Positions 16,038-23,680 of a DNA stretch of 45,174 nucleotides are shown in pieces. How positions within the stretch are numbered: position 1 is the first letter of the stretch; every line of letters starts with the position of its first letter. The stretch spans positions 1 through 45,174 of the IMG/VR virus record IMGVR_UViG_3300037136_000085; one strand, written 5' to 3'. This DNA comes from a virus. A program made the translations under genes and the position numbers. The notes under the pieces are model-generated. The model did no database searches, was not told the DNA's origin, and worked only from the letters and a program-made list of their open reading frames with translations.

Positions 16038-16976
16038 TTATACGCCGGGAGTACCGACGATACCGCGCCAATCGGAATAACCCACCGTGAAGCGGGTCAG
16101 GATACGGCTCAAGGCCACATCCGTTTTAAATTCCATCTGGCTCTTCACTTCGGGCTGCTTGTCCCAGAAGAAGTACAGATCATGCTCGACGTTATCGGTC
16201 ATGAGGAAAAACGCAGTCGGGTCTGTGAGATAATTCCAAACCACTGGATCAATCCGGTAGTTGGACTCTGGTCCAACCGAGGAAAGATTGTTGTTTGGGG
16301 TATCAGGCAGGTAAGCCGAGTGCAGGATTTCCCATGCGATGAACTCAAGAGCAGGCGGAACGACCAATCGTTTTGGTTGCAACATGATGTTGTTACCAGA
16401 CGAATCGACCGTTTGACGCATGAGTGTCAACGTATCCTTGAGAGCGGTTGCCGAAAGATCTTCAGCTACAGCAAGCAAGTTCTTCCCAAGTCCCGAACCA
16501 TCGATGGTTTGAGCACCAGGAGAGAGCAAAGGATGGCTCTGAGAGCAGAGGGGTTGACCATCACTACCGGCAGCAGTGAAGGCGTTGTTGAACACCGAGC
16601 TTGCGACAATTTCGCAAGTCGTGGCAACGGCGCGACCCATCTTCTTAGGGTTCTTGCTCAAAGAATCGTACTTCTCGTGGTCGATCACTTCTTGCGAAGT
16701 GGCCAAGAGAATACCGTATTTCTTGGATTTAAACGTGGTGCTAAATCCTTGATATACGCGGTCCTGTGGAAGCTCTTCACCTTCGCCGACTTGAGCGGCC
16801 GCGGTGAGTGAGCTAACTTGAGCGTGCTGAGCGATACCGTATTTCATGTCTCGGATGTTGAACAACATCTGAGAGATTTTTGGGTACATCTCGTACTCTT
16901 CTTCGATAATATACTCAATCCAGGGCAGAGCCGTATCGAGATATAAGTCTTGTAGGTTCTGTTGTAATAAAGCCAT
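16038..16976 (-). CDS. Major capsid protein (Mu gpT-like, HK97 fold), 312 aa
   Basis: Key features are an N-terminal arm, then VYQGFSTTFKSKKYGILLATSQEVIDHEKYD, the sequence where the HK97 E-loop and spine helix would lie (KKMGRAVATTCEIVASSVFNNAF), QPLCSQSHPLLSPG, and the C-terminal beta region ending DWRGIVGTPG. These match the Mu-like head subunit family. Length 312 is typical. It is flanked by a decoration-like gene upstream and a strong terminator downstream. No protease gene is seen nearby. Confidence 0.85.
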   Translation of the reverse strand: MALLQQNLQDLYLDTALPWIEYIIEEEYEMYPKISQMLFNIRDMKYGIAQHAQVSSLTAAAQVGEGEELPQDRVYQGFSTTFKSKKYGILLATSQEVIDHEKYDSLSKNPKKMGRAVATTCEIVASSVFNNAFTAAGSDGQPLCSQSHPLLSPGAQTIDGSGLGKNLLAVAEDLSATALKDTLTLMRQTVDSSGNNIMLQPKRLVVPPALEFIAWEILHSAYLPDTPNNNLSSVGPESNYRIDPVVWNYLTDPTAFFLMTDNVEHDLYFFWDKQPEVKSQMEFKTDVALSRILTRFTVGYSDWRGIVGTPGV

Positions 16977-17040
16977 GTAACCTCCGTGTTATCGCTAGCC
17001 CAGTTTCAGTAATAAGCTGTATCTGAATCTTAGCGAATTA

Positions 17041-17064
17041 GCTCCAGCCGTCATTGGCTAGAGC
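17041..17064 (-). other. Intergenic hairpin upstream of the capsid gene
   Basis: Arms GCTCCAGCC (17041-17049) and GGCTAGAGC (17056-17064) pair over 9 bp with one wobble on the RNA. It has no T-run, so it is more likely an mRNA-processing or stability element than a terminator. It lies in the 97-base gap between the decoration and capsid genes. Confidence 0.45.
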
Positions 17065-17073
17065 CTAAAGACA

Positions 17074-17568
17074 TTAAACTCCCGAAGCTCCTGCTCGGAA
17101 GAAGTGGTTGCACGGTTTGACCCTTACGATGGCGTAAGAACCGAGCGCATTGAACCCACGATTATAAAGCCCAAAGATCTTGAACTGAAGGAGACTGGAA
17201 GTCCCTTCGGTTGATGTGTCAAGAGCTTCTTGAGATTGGCGTTTAAGTGTACTACCAGCGGCAACGAAGATATTGGCGTTTTCACCGACATCTGTCTGAG
17301 CAAAATTTCCGGTGACCTGAACGAAGAAATCTTCGTTTGGATCATCATAGATTTTGATAGTCATGCTGGTAGAATATGGCTGAGCAGCCACGACCCCAAG
17401 AACCTGCTGACCAGCAGTAGCAAGAGTCGCAAGACCCGCGCTATTCATGGTCACCACATCACCGGGCCAGTACGTTTTGGTGGTGTCAAACGGGTACTCA
17501 CGTACCCGGTTTTCTGTCCCTTCGCTTTGCAACGGAGTAAAGCCGAAAGGAATATTTGGATTGGACAT
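17074..17568 (-). CDS. Putative capsid decoration/structural protein, 164 aa
   Basis: A soluble beta-rich protein: an N-terminal stretch IPFGFTPLQSEGTENRVREYP, then KTYWPGDVVTMNSAGLATLATAGQQVLGVVAAQ, an SH3-like barrel pattern found in capsid-stabilising proteins next to capsid genes. The second half continues with strands (IFGLYNRGFNALGSYAIVRV). It directly precedes the capsid gene. AAAGGAGGTC lies just before the ATG. Confidence 0.65.
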   Translation of the reverse strand: MSNPNIPFGFTPLQSEGTENRVREYPFDTTKTYWPGDVVTMNSAGLATLATAGQQVLGVVAAQPYSTSMTIKIYDDPNEDFFVQVTGNFAQTDVGENANIFVAAGSTLKRQSQEALDTSTEGTSSLLQFKIFGLYNRGFNALGSYAIVRVKPCNHFFRAGASGV

Positions 17569-17579
17569 TTAGACCTCCT

Positions 17580-18020
17580 TTAGTCTGTGTTGGAGGATTT
17601 GAATTTCGCAATCATTTGTTGCGTAACATCCGAATCCTCATTTACTTCTACCTTGGCTCGGGACGAACCATCGGGGTTCTTAATCCCGTGGGTTAATCTG
17701 TTTACCGATTTCTCGTTGTTACGAGACAACTCTTGTAGTTCTTTTCGCAAATCTTTTGCGCGGTCTTCCGTGGTATGGGCTAAAACAAGATCACCTCGGC
17801 GGATCGTATCACCATGCATGAAAGCTTCAGGATTGATGCCTTCTAGGTGTTTTACGAGGTCTGCTGTCAGATCACTCTTTCGGATAATTCTCCAGGGGCG
17901 TCCTGGGTCATGCTCCGACACTTTTGCGCTAATCCATCGAAGCCTGCATCCTGGGATTGAAAACCCTGGGTCTGACCTATCGACGGGACGATGTCTTTTA
18001 AACGTCATTGCGTTACTCAT
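17580..18020 (-). CDS. Head-region hypothetical protein, 146 aa
   Basis: Basic N-terminal half (FKRHRPVDRSDPGF, RLRWISAKVSEHDPGRPW) and a helical charged C-terminal half (DRAKDLRKELQELSRNNEK). No catalytic motif. It lies between the scaffold-like gene and the decoration gene; stop and start of the neighbours touch (18020). Function unknown; probably a head assembly factor. Confidence 0.6.
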   Translation of the reverse strand: MSNAMTFKRHRPVDRSDPGFSIPGCRLRWISAKVSEHDPGRPWRIIRKSDLTADLVKHLEGINPEAFMHGDTIRRGDLVLAHTTEDRAKDLRKELQELSRNNEKSVNRLTHGIKNPDGSSRAKVEVNEDSDVTQQMIAKFKSSNTD

Positions 18021-18706
18021 TATCTTCCCCTCCTTTGGGGTTGCGAATCGCGTTCTAAGCGCTTCGCCATTTTCTCTTTACCTTCTTTGGTGGTGATTCC
18101 AAAGACTTGGTTAAAAGCATCAAAATATCCTGGCGTCTTAAACGCTGAAGGTCTTTCTCCTCCATCGCGTCCGCCTCGTGGTGCTTCACCAGACATCCCT
18201 CCCCGGCTTGGGGCAGATTTCTTTCCTAAACGTCCTGCCGTAATTTGGGCAGCACGGTAGAGAAGAGTCGGATCATCTGGGCTACGGCCATCAATCTTCA
18301 CCATCTCGTGAACTTGTTCTTTAACGGCCTTTTCAAACTCAGGATCGGAAACCAGAGACGGAAATTCATTTTCCGCCTTCATGTCCCATTTATCTCGCTG
18401 AGCTTTAGTCTCCATGTTATTGACGTAAGGTTTCACTCGTTGATCGACTGATTCCTCTACGGCAATCTGGATGGCACGTTTCGGGTCTGATTTAAGGACC
18501 TGATTGTATTCTTCCATCGTCATCTTGGTTTTTGAATCCGAGACGGGTATTTGTGAGCGCTGATGGGCTTGCTCGTCAAATCGACCTTGCAAACGCGCAT
18601 TGTCGAGTTTGATCTTATCAAGCTCTGCTCTCATTTCGGCTACCGCTTTTGCCGCTTCTTTTTCGGGGGTTGTTTCGACGTCGTCCGTCGCATTGATATC
18701 ACTCAT
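18020..18706 (-). CDS. Scaffolding-like protein, 228 aa
   Basis: An acidic N-terminus (DDVETTPEKE) leads into a coiled coil (AVAEMRAELDKIKLDNARLQ) and a long helical middle. The C-terminus is Gly/Arg-rich and basic (RGGMSGEAPRGGRDGGERP, KRLERDSQPQRRGR), the kind of tail that binds capsid subunits. Position between portal and capsid is the usual place for a scaffold in short-tailed phages. Confidence 0.7.
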   Translation of the reverse strand: MSDINATDDVETTPEKEAAKAVAEMRAELDKIKLDNARLQGRFDEQAHQRSQIPVSDSKTKMTMEEYNQVLKSDPKRAIQIAVEESVDQRVKPYVNNMETKAQRDKWDMKAENEFPSLVSDPEFEKAVKEQVHEMVKIDGRSPDDPTLLYRAAQITAGRLGKKSAPSRGGMSGEAPRGGRDGGERPSAFKTPGYFDAFNQVFGITTKEGKEKMAKRLERDSQPQRRGR

Positions 18707-18736
18707 TCTGAACTCCTTTTCAGTGAAAGTCTAGGA

Positions 18737-19030
18737 TCACATTTCTCCGGCTTCTTCTTCTCCAGCTTCTTCAGCAGTCGTACCCGCGTTATTAGGCCCA
18801 TTTTTAGAAAAAGCTGATTGAGCCTTTTTCGATTTAGGACCCATAGGCTTACCTTTGCCGCCATCGACGGGGGCAATTCGTTGGGTAGCTTTTCCGCCTT
18901 TATACGACTCTTTTGTGTGGGATACCTTGCTCCCAACCGCTTGAGCATCGGTGGAACCTGCGTCTTTCTTTGGAACTTTTCCCTGTTCAATTTGGTATGG
19001 TCTCTCGTCCTTAACACCACGACTTGGCAT
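18737..19030 (-). CDS. Small basic head-region protein, 97 aa
   Basis: It starts MPSRGVKDERPYQIEQGK, a recurring start among small head genes of podoviruses. It then becomes Lys/Gly/Ala-rich and disordered, and ends acidic (EEAGEEEAGEM). A 105-aa frame on the same strand (18703-19020) was rejected in favour of this frame. TAAAAGGAGAG precedes the ATG. Unknown function. Confidence 0.6.
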   Translation of the reverse strand: MPSRGVKDERPYQIEQGKVPKKDAGSTDAQAVGSKVSHTKESYKGGKATQRIAPVDGGKGKPMGPKSKKAQSAFSKNGPNNAGTTAEEAGEEEAGEM

Positions 19031-19041
19031 ATTCTCTCCTT

Positions 19042-19428
19042 TTAAATCGCAAGACCGGCTTGGTGGTCGGTCCGCCTTGAGCGCAATGCATCTCTTGAGG
19101 TTTCCATTTTATCGGATTCCTTTTGGGGTTTTGCTACCTTCGACCGCGAGATGTATCCGGCCAAATCCCCTAATGCTTGAATTCTACCACGGTGAATCAA
19201 AATCTGCTTGTCATCCGTTTGACGAGCACTCTCCAGTATTGCGACATTGTGGGCAAGATTTATGATCTCTTCCACCATCGCAATTCCAATATCATTCTCA
19301 AAACCACCGAGGCGCGTAGAGAGATTCTGCATTTCGGTGCAAAGCTTCACGTGATTGAATTCGAGTACCCTCTCATTGGAATGAACTTCAGGAAGAGGGA
19401 TAACTTTCTTTTTACGAAACAGGTCCAT
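19042..19428 (-). CDS. Hypothetical protein between portal and scaffold, 128 aa
   Basis: A helical soluble protein (NHVKLCTEMQNLSTRLGGFENDIG, MVEEIINLAHNVAILESARQ, read as short pieces) with a basic C-terminus. It overlaps the end of the portal gene by 17 bases. No family is recognised; a head-assembly or portal-associated role is inferred from place only. Confidence 0.6.
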   Translation of the reverse strand: MDLFRKKKVIPLPEVHSNERVLEFNHVKLCTEMQNLSTRLGGFENDIGIAMVEEIINLAHNVAILESARQTDDKQILIHRGRIQALGDLAGYISRSKVAKPQKESDKMETSRDALRSRRTDHQAGLAI

Positions 19429-21676
19429 TTACTTCTCCGGGAGGTCTGCCAAGAGTCCCTTGGCCTGGAGGAGCGGGTTGCGCTCCGGGTTGAGTGGGTT
19501 GCGCTCCAGGCATTGGACCTAAGCCTTGTCTTGGGGTTTGCACTCCCGTTACATTAGGATTAGATCCAGCCTGGATGGCTTGCATGAATTGTATGTGCTT
19601 AGCGATCAATCGCTCAAGTGCTGCCACTTGATTAGGAGAGGTTAACATCCCGTAGTGAGGCGACTCTTTGAATCCTTGGTAAATCCGTAGAGCTTCTTGG
19701 TGATTTTCGTTCATCCGAACGGTGTTTTCAATCGGCGGGTCAGTATAATTATCAAGCACGATTCTAAAACATCTCTCACTTGGTGTTATGAAATCGCCCT
19801 GATAAGTCTGAGGAGCGGTGATAAAATTACCCACACGCCTAATCTTATTTTTCATCAGAAAGTTCTTAGCCAGATTATACAAATTATCGGGCGTCACTAC
19901 GCCCGTTTGCGTGAAGGCGGGATTAATCATCATCTGCATGAGCATAGTGGCATCTTGCTTAGCCTGTGTTCGGCTATCGCCCAAAATATCAATATTGATT
20001 TCAAAGTCGTATTGCCCTTTTAAACTATCGCGAGAAACTTCACCGAAGATCGGATCTCCGGTCTCGCCCGTAATCCGGTAGTAAAGCTTCTCGGGCATTC
20101 GCTCTCGAGATAGAGTGAAGAGAGCCTGCAAAAGACGACTCAACGTCCTAGCTAACCTATCGAAATGGATTTCAAGCTGGATATTGGTCTCGCTTGCCAT
20201 ATCGTTAGATCCGCTAGCCGTTCTAAAAACACCAACATGTTGGGGGGCTCGACCTAATTGAATGTCCGAAAGATTGAGCACCTTTTCGGTATAGGCAATT
20301 AATCGGTCTTCTTCTTGGTTTCCAAAGCTTGAGAGATAAGGGATTTGCAGGACACGCACATCGTTGATGGGATCATCGACTGGATTGAATGTACCCGGCT
20401 CCACATGTATTTTATCCGGCTTAAGGCCAGACGATGCGCGATAAAAACCAAGAGGAGTAGAAGCGAGAACTCCGTTATCCATCCTAAGATTATAGACACT
20501 ATTAATTCCTTTCTGGATTGGTGCTAAGACTTCCGCGGTACCCACACCATGAGATCGATCAGGAAACTGAATAAAATTACCAGCGAAAATTGGACGAATG
20601 CCGCTAGGACTAACGCGATACAAATAAGTCCAGCCAAGCACCATGCCGGAAGATTGATGAACCCAGATGACCACTTCTTCGGGCATCTGATCCATTTCGA
20701 ATTCTTCTTGGTGATCGATTGTTTTTTTAATGTAGGCTTTGCCATAATGCTCGATGATCGAGTGCTTACCGTCATAATAGCCGTGGGGGTCGATATACCC
20801 ATCAGTCTCAAATCTTTGGATTTTGATCTGAGAACTCTGCTCGTCCAGATAACTGCCCTTGTGCTTTAGAGCTTCAGCCACTTGATCGTGATCAAATTTC
20901 CCTTCACGCGCTCGGGCTTTTAATTCGTAGTCAGTCATGAAGACTCGATGCTTCACCCAATCAGAAGTCTGGGGATCACCTTGACCCCGAGGAAGGAGGA
21001 TATCTTCCATCAAAGCTCGACCTATATAAGGAGTCTCAACAATCTCTTCTTTTACGACATTTTTCTCACTCAGTTGAGAAGTGACATCTTCCCTACCTGT
21101 CGTATCGTTAGGCGCAAAAACATGGGTTTTGGTGAGTGTAACTTTTGGCTCAACTTCTAGATATTTGTGAGTATCTCGTTGCCAGTATAGTTTTAAGTAT
21201 CCGGTACCTTCAAACACCACATCCCAGACCCACATATCAAAGACATCACGCGTGCCCTTTTTCCCGTTACAATACTGGTCCAAAATATATTGCATGAAAT
21301 CGCGGATATCGGCTTCGCGGTCTTCGAATACTTCTCTACGAGCTTTTACCCCGAAGAAGTAGGGGTCTGAAAAGAGTTGCCAAAGACGCGCGTGAATAGC
21401 TTTACCGTAAAGTAAAGTGACAGGAATATTAAAATTGGAGGAATTTTCCCAAGGACCCATAATATCTTCGGGCCTGAGATTTCTCCAGTTCTGCGTCCAC
21501 CATTCCCGTTGTTGTAAAAAGTCCCCTCGAAACTGATTTGTAGTACGCCAGTCCTGGGCGATCTCACGGCCCAGCGTTTCGTAATCAATCTGTCCCAGAG
21601 GAAGGGTCTTAAATCGAATGGAGATATCTTCGTCAGAAGTGCCAACATTTGCCCCACTTTGGTCTATACCTTCCAT
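19412..21676 (-). CDS. Portal protein (P22 gp1-like), 754 aa
   Basis: Length and layout fit the large portal proteins of P22-like podoviruses: helical N-terminus with WWTQNWRNLRPEDIMGPWENSSNFNIPVT, a beta-rich wing (EEVVIWVHQSSGMVLGWTYLYR), the sequence IFAGNFIQFPDRSHGVGTAEVLAPIQKGINSVYNLRMDN, read as short blocks, which matches the portal core, and a Pro/Gln/Gly-rich tail. It forms the dodecameric entry channel to which the terminase docks. It overlaps the terminase gene by 13 bases. Confidence 0.9.
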   Translation of the reverse strand: MEGIDQSGANVGTSDEDISIRFKTLPLGQIDYETLGREIAQDWRTTNQFRGDFLQQREWWTQNWRNLRPEDIMGPWENSSNFNIPVTLLYGKAIHARLWQLFSDPYFFGVKARREVFEDREADIRDFMQYILDQYCNGKKGTRDVFDMWVWDVVFEGTGYLKLYWQRDTHKYLEVEPKVTLTKTHVFAPNDTTGREDVTSQLSEKNVVKEEIVETPYIGRALMEDILLPRGQGDPQTSDWVKHRVFMTDYELKARAREGKFDHDQVAEALKHKGSYLDEQSSQIKIQRFETDGYIDPHGYYDGKHSIIEHYGKAYIKKTIDHQEEFEMDQMPEEVVIWVHQSSGMVLGWTYLYRVSPSGIRPIFAGNFIQFPDRSHGVGTAEVLAPIQKGINSVYNLRMDNGVLASTPLGFYRASSGLKPDKIHVEPGTFNPVDDPINDVRVLQIPYLSSFGNQEEDRLIAYTEKVLNLSDIQLGRAPQHVGVFRTASGSNDMASETNIQLEIHFDRLARTLSRLLQALFTLSRERMPEKLYYRITGETGDPIFGEVSRDSLKGQYDFEINIDILGDSRTQAKQDATMLMQMMINPAFTQTGVVTPDNLYNLAKNFLMKNKIRRVGNFITAPQTYQGDFITPSERCFRIVLDNYTDPPIENTVRMNENHQEALRIYQGFKESPHYGMLTSPNQVAALERLIAKHIQFMQAIQAGSNPNVTGVQTPRQGLGPMPGAQPTQPGAQPAPPGQGTLGRPPGEVNGPVS

Positions 21677-23187
21677 GATTTATTAATTCTCGCTTTCACT
21701 GGTTCTTTTCGAATGTGCATTTGTTCCCGGTAAGTCAGGGCCACTTGCAGAATCGAATCCAAAATGTCGTCGTCTCTCTTCAACGGCTGATCCTTCAACC
21801 CTTGATGCACCCCACCGCGCTTGGTATCCCAAATGTAATTCTCTATCTCGTAAATAAACCGTTCATTTTCAGGAATGTCAAATGCGTAAAATTCTGATTT
21901 GCCATTGTCTTTAATATGAAGCCATTGTTTGAAAAGATCAATTTTTCCCTTTACATTCTTTGGTGCTACCTCTACTCGACATCCCCCCATCCTAACACCA
22001 ATCATGTTTTCGAGTTCTTCTCTGACTGATAATCGCCTAGCCGTGGGTTCTGTTTGGGATTTCTGCCAAAGAGCGACCGAAGCGTAATTGTCAATTAGGC
22101 ATCGCGCAATTTTCGGTTTGTTGTTGCCCGCTATTCGAATATGTGCTCGTTCATAGATAATTTGGTCAGCGATCTCATCAATGACTCCTTGGAATAGCCC
22201 TGACCGGAGGAGAATCTTTGCGCCATTCTCGGCAATCCCAATCCAACTCACACCCCAGGGCTTATGTGGATGAGGATCGATGCTTTCGATAATGGGCCAA
22301 GAGGTGGGCCATTCAAATTCGGGTATAAGATGGTGTTGAGGCTTCCAGGTTTTGAAAATGAGGCCAAGCATGTGGACAAATCGCCCATGAAGGCGCGCTT
22401 CTTTTTCTTCTGGGTCTAGAAGATCGGCGAACTCCTTGATGCGCTTAAGCCCCAATATTTCGTCGCCTTCACCGATGTTTTTTGCGTTCTTTGTCGTATC
22501 GACATACCTAAACCATCTAAGGTCATCTCCGGCTTCGGCCTTTTTGATTTCTGCGTAGAGCCAAGGAGTGGTGAGGGGGGTGGCCGTAATGAATGCAAAC
22601 CCTCCCCGATCAGTAAGTCCACGCCATAATGCGGTGAAAATCTTCTTGGGTGGTGGTTCGTCAAACCATACGAAGTCGTAATCGCCGCCTTCGAATACTT
22701 TAATATCTTGATCATGAGAAAGAACATCTAGCATAGAACCGCCCAGAAAGTGAACTTTCCTCCAAGCTCCATTTTGATTTCGGTCGGCATTTACAATAGC
22801 TCCAGTAGGAGCCCATTGGAGTAATTTTGGTTCTAAAATATTCTTGGCATGATTCTCGAAATCCTGCACAACTACTGCGCCTTTTAGGGGGAGTTTTAGC
22901 CGTTTAAACGGATGACGGCCTAATAAACACCAAAGGGTTTCCACTGCGCCAGAAGTGGTCTTTCCTGAGCGGTTGCCGCCCATGAAGAATCGAATGCGCT
23001 TCTCCGCATGGTGAAAATCATGTTGATCACTATGGGCCGTTTCCATATACCGATCAAGAGAACGGCTCTTTTGCGCCTGGTCAATCTCTTGAACCTTTTG
23101 AACCATCGCCGCAAGTTCGGATTGGGATAACTTTTCGAGATCTGATCTTTTAATCTTCAACGTCGATAGTTCCCGTTTTTTTGCCAA
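21664..23187 (-). CDS. terL: Terminase large subunit, 507 aa
   Basis: ATPase domain: Walker A GGNRSGKT at residues 70-77 and Walker B FVWFDE at 172-177, followed by FAFITATPL (coupling motif). The nuclease half begins IIESIDPHPHKPWGV, with the aspartate of the RNase-H-like site, then RCLIDNYAS and a C-terminal RDDDILDSILQVALTY. It packs DNA into the prohead together with the small subunit encoded just upstream, whose gene it overlaps by 38 bases. Confidence 0.95.
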   Translation of the reverse strand: MAKKRELSTLKIKRSDLEKLSQSELAAMVQKVQEIDQAQKSRSLDRYMETAHSDQHDFHHAEKRIRFFMGGNRSGKTTSGAVETLWCLLGRHPFKRLKLPLKGAVVVQDFENHAKNILEPKLLQWAPTGAIVNADRNQNGAWRKVHFLGGSMLDVLSHDQDIKVFEGGDYDFVWFDEPPPKKIFTALWRGLTDRGGFAFITATPLTTPWLYAEIKKAEAGDDLRWFRYVDTTKNAKNIGEGDEILGLKRIKEFADLLDPEEKEARLHGRFVHMLGLIFKTWKPQHHLIPEFEWPTSWPIIESIDPHPHKPWGVSWIGIAENGAKILLRSGLFQGVIDEIADQIIYERAHIRIAGNNKPKIARCLIDNYASVALWQKSQTEPTARRLSVREELENMIGVRMGGCRVEVAPKNVKGKIDLFKQWLHIKDNGKSEFYAFDIPENERFIYEIENYIWDTKRGGVHQGLKDQPLKRDDDILDSILQVALTYREQMHIRKEPVKARINKSWKV

Positions 23188-23548
23188 TACCTTCCAGCAT
23201 GGCGATCAATTGTTCTTGTGGAATGGACGGATCGATATTGGCTATGGCGTGTTTCTCGACTTTACTGTACCCGGCCCGATCCAAAATATCCTGCATAGCC
23301 GTAAGTTTGGTCTTTTCATTCTTGGCTGTGAGAGCCAACTGTCCAAGACGCACCATCATGTCGGGGGAAATTATCTTTAAAAATTGAGGAACGTCGATCT
23401 TTCCGCTCATTAGTTTCTCGATATGATCTTGGTACTTCAGTAAAAAGTCCTTATGATCAATTAAGAAATCAAGTCGCTCTCGAGAAACCGCCGTAGAATC
23501 GATTCGCGCTCCGGGCCGAGTCTTCCCTCTACCTCCGCGTGTTGACAT
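23150..23548 (-). CDS. terS: Terminase small subunit-like protein, 132 aa
   Basis: Small, charged, helical protein immediately upstream of the large terminase. A basic N-terminus (STRGGRGKTRPGARID) is followed by helices including RLGQLALTAKNEKTKLTAMQDILDRAG (read as short pieces), the DNA-recognition/oligomerisation pattern of small terminases. No classical HTH motif is obvious. The assignment rests largely on position and size. First gene of the leftward virion block. Confidence 0.75.
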   Translation of the reverse strand: MSTRGGRGKTRPGARIDSTAVSRERLDFLIDHKDFLLKYQDHIEKLMSGKIDVPQFLKIISPDMMVRLGQLALTAKNEKTKLTAMQDILDRAGYSKVEKHAIANIDPSIPQEQLIAMLEGIGKKTGTIDVED

Positions 23549-23563
23549 TTATACCGTCCTTAG

Positions 23564-23643
23564 TGCCCCCAAACGGAATCGAACCGATGTCTGCCCAGTA
23601 GTCATCCCTGAACTGTGCTATTCTGCCACTAAACTACGGGGGC
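23564..23643 (-). tRNA. tRNA-like gene with atypical anticodon arm (80 nt)
   Basis: On the minus strand the 7-bp acceptor stem GCCCCCG/TGGGGGC pairs (last pair G-T) and has discriminator A. The D-arm GTTT-AGTGGCA-GAAT and T-arm GG-TTCGATT-CC have normal loops. The region between them is 30 nt where about 22 is usual. GCACAGT pairs with ACTGGGC (one A-G mismatch) leaving a 12-nt loop TCAGGGATGACT, so no 5-bp/7-nt anticodon arm forms and I cannot assign an anticodon. One T-stem pair is mismatched. It may be a degenerate or specialised tRNA. It lies between the two diverging blocks. Confidence 0.65.
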
Positions 23644-23680
23644 ATTTACAAAGCTACTGGGGTCGGGGTAAATAGTAAAT

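Noticed and set aside
15876-16811. 311-codon plus-strand open frame opposite the capsid gene
   Set aside because: It reads Arg/Ser/Cys-rich nonsense, crosses the terminator hairpin and lies antisense to a clear capsid protein.
18703-19020. Alternative 105-codon minus-strand frame
   Set aside because: The frame at 18737-19030 has the more typical start, composition and ribosome site.
23564-23643. attP site made from a tRNA 3' end
   Set aside because: It lies about 18 kb from the recombinase gene and includes all arms, not just the 3' part.
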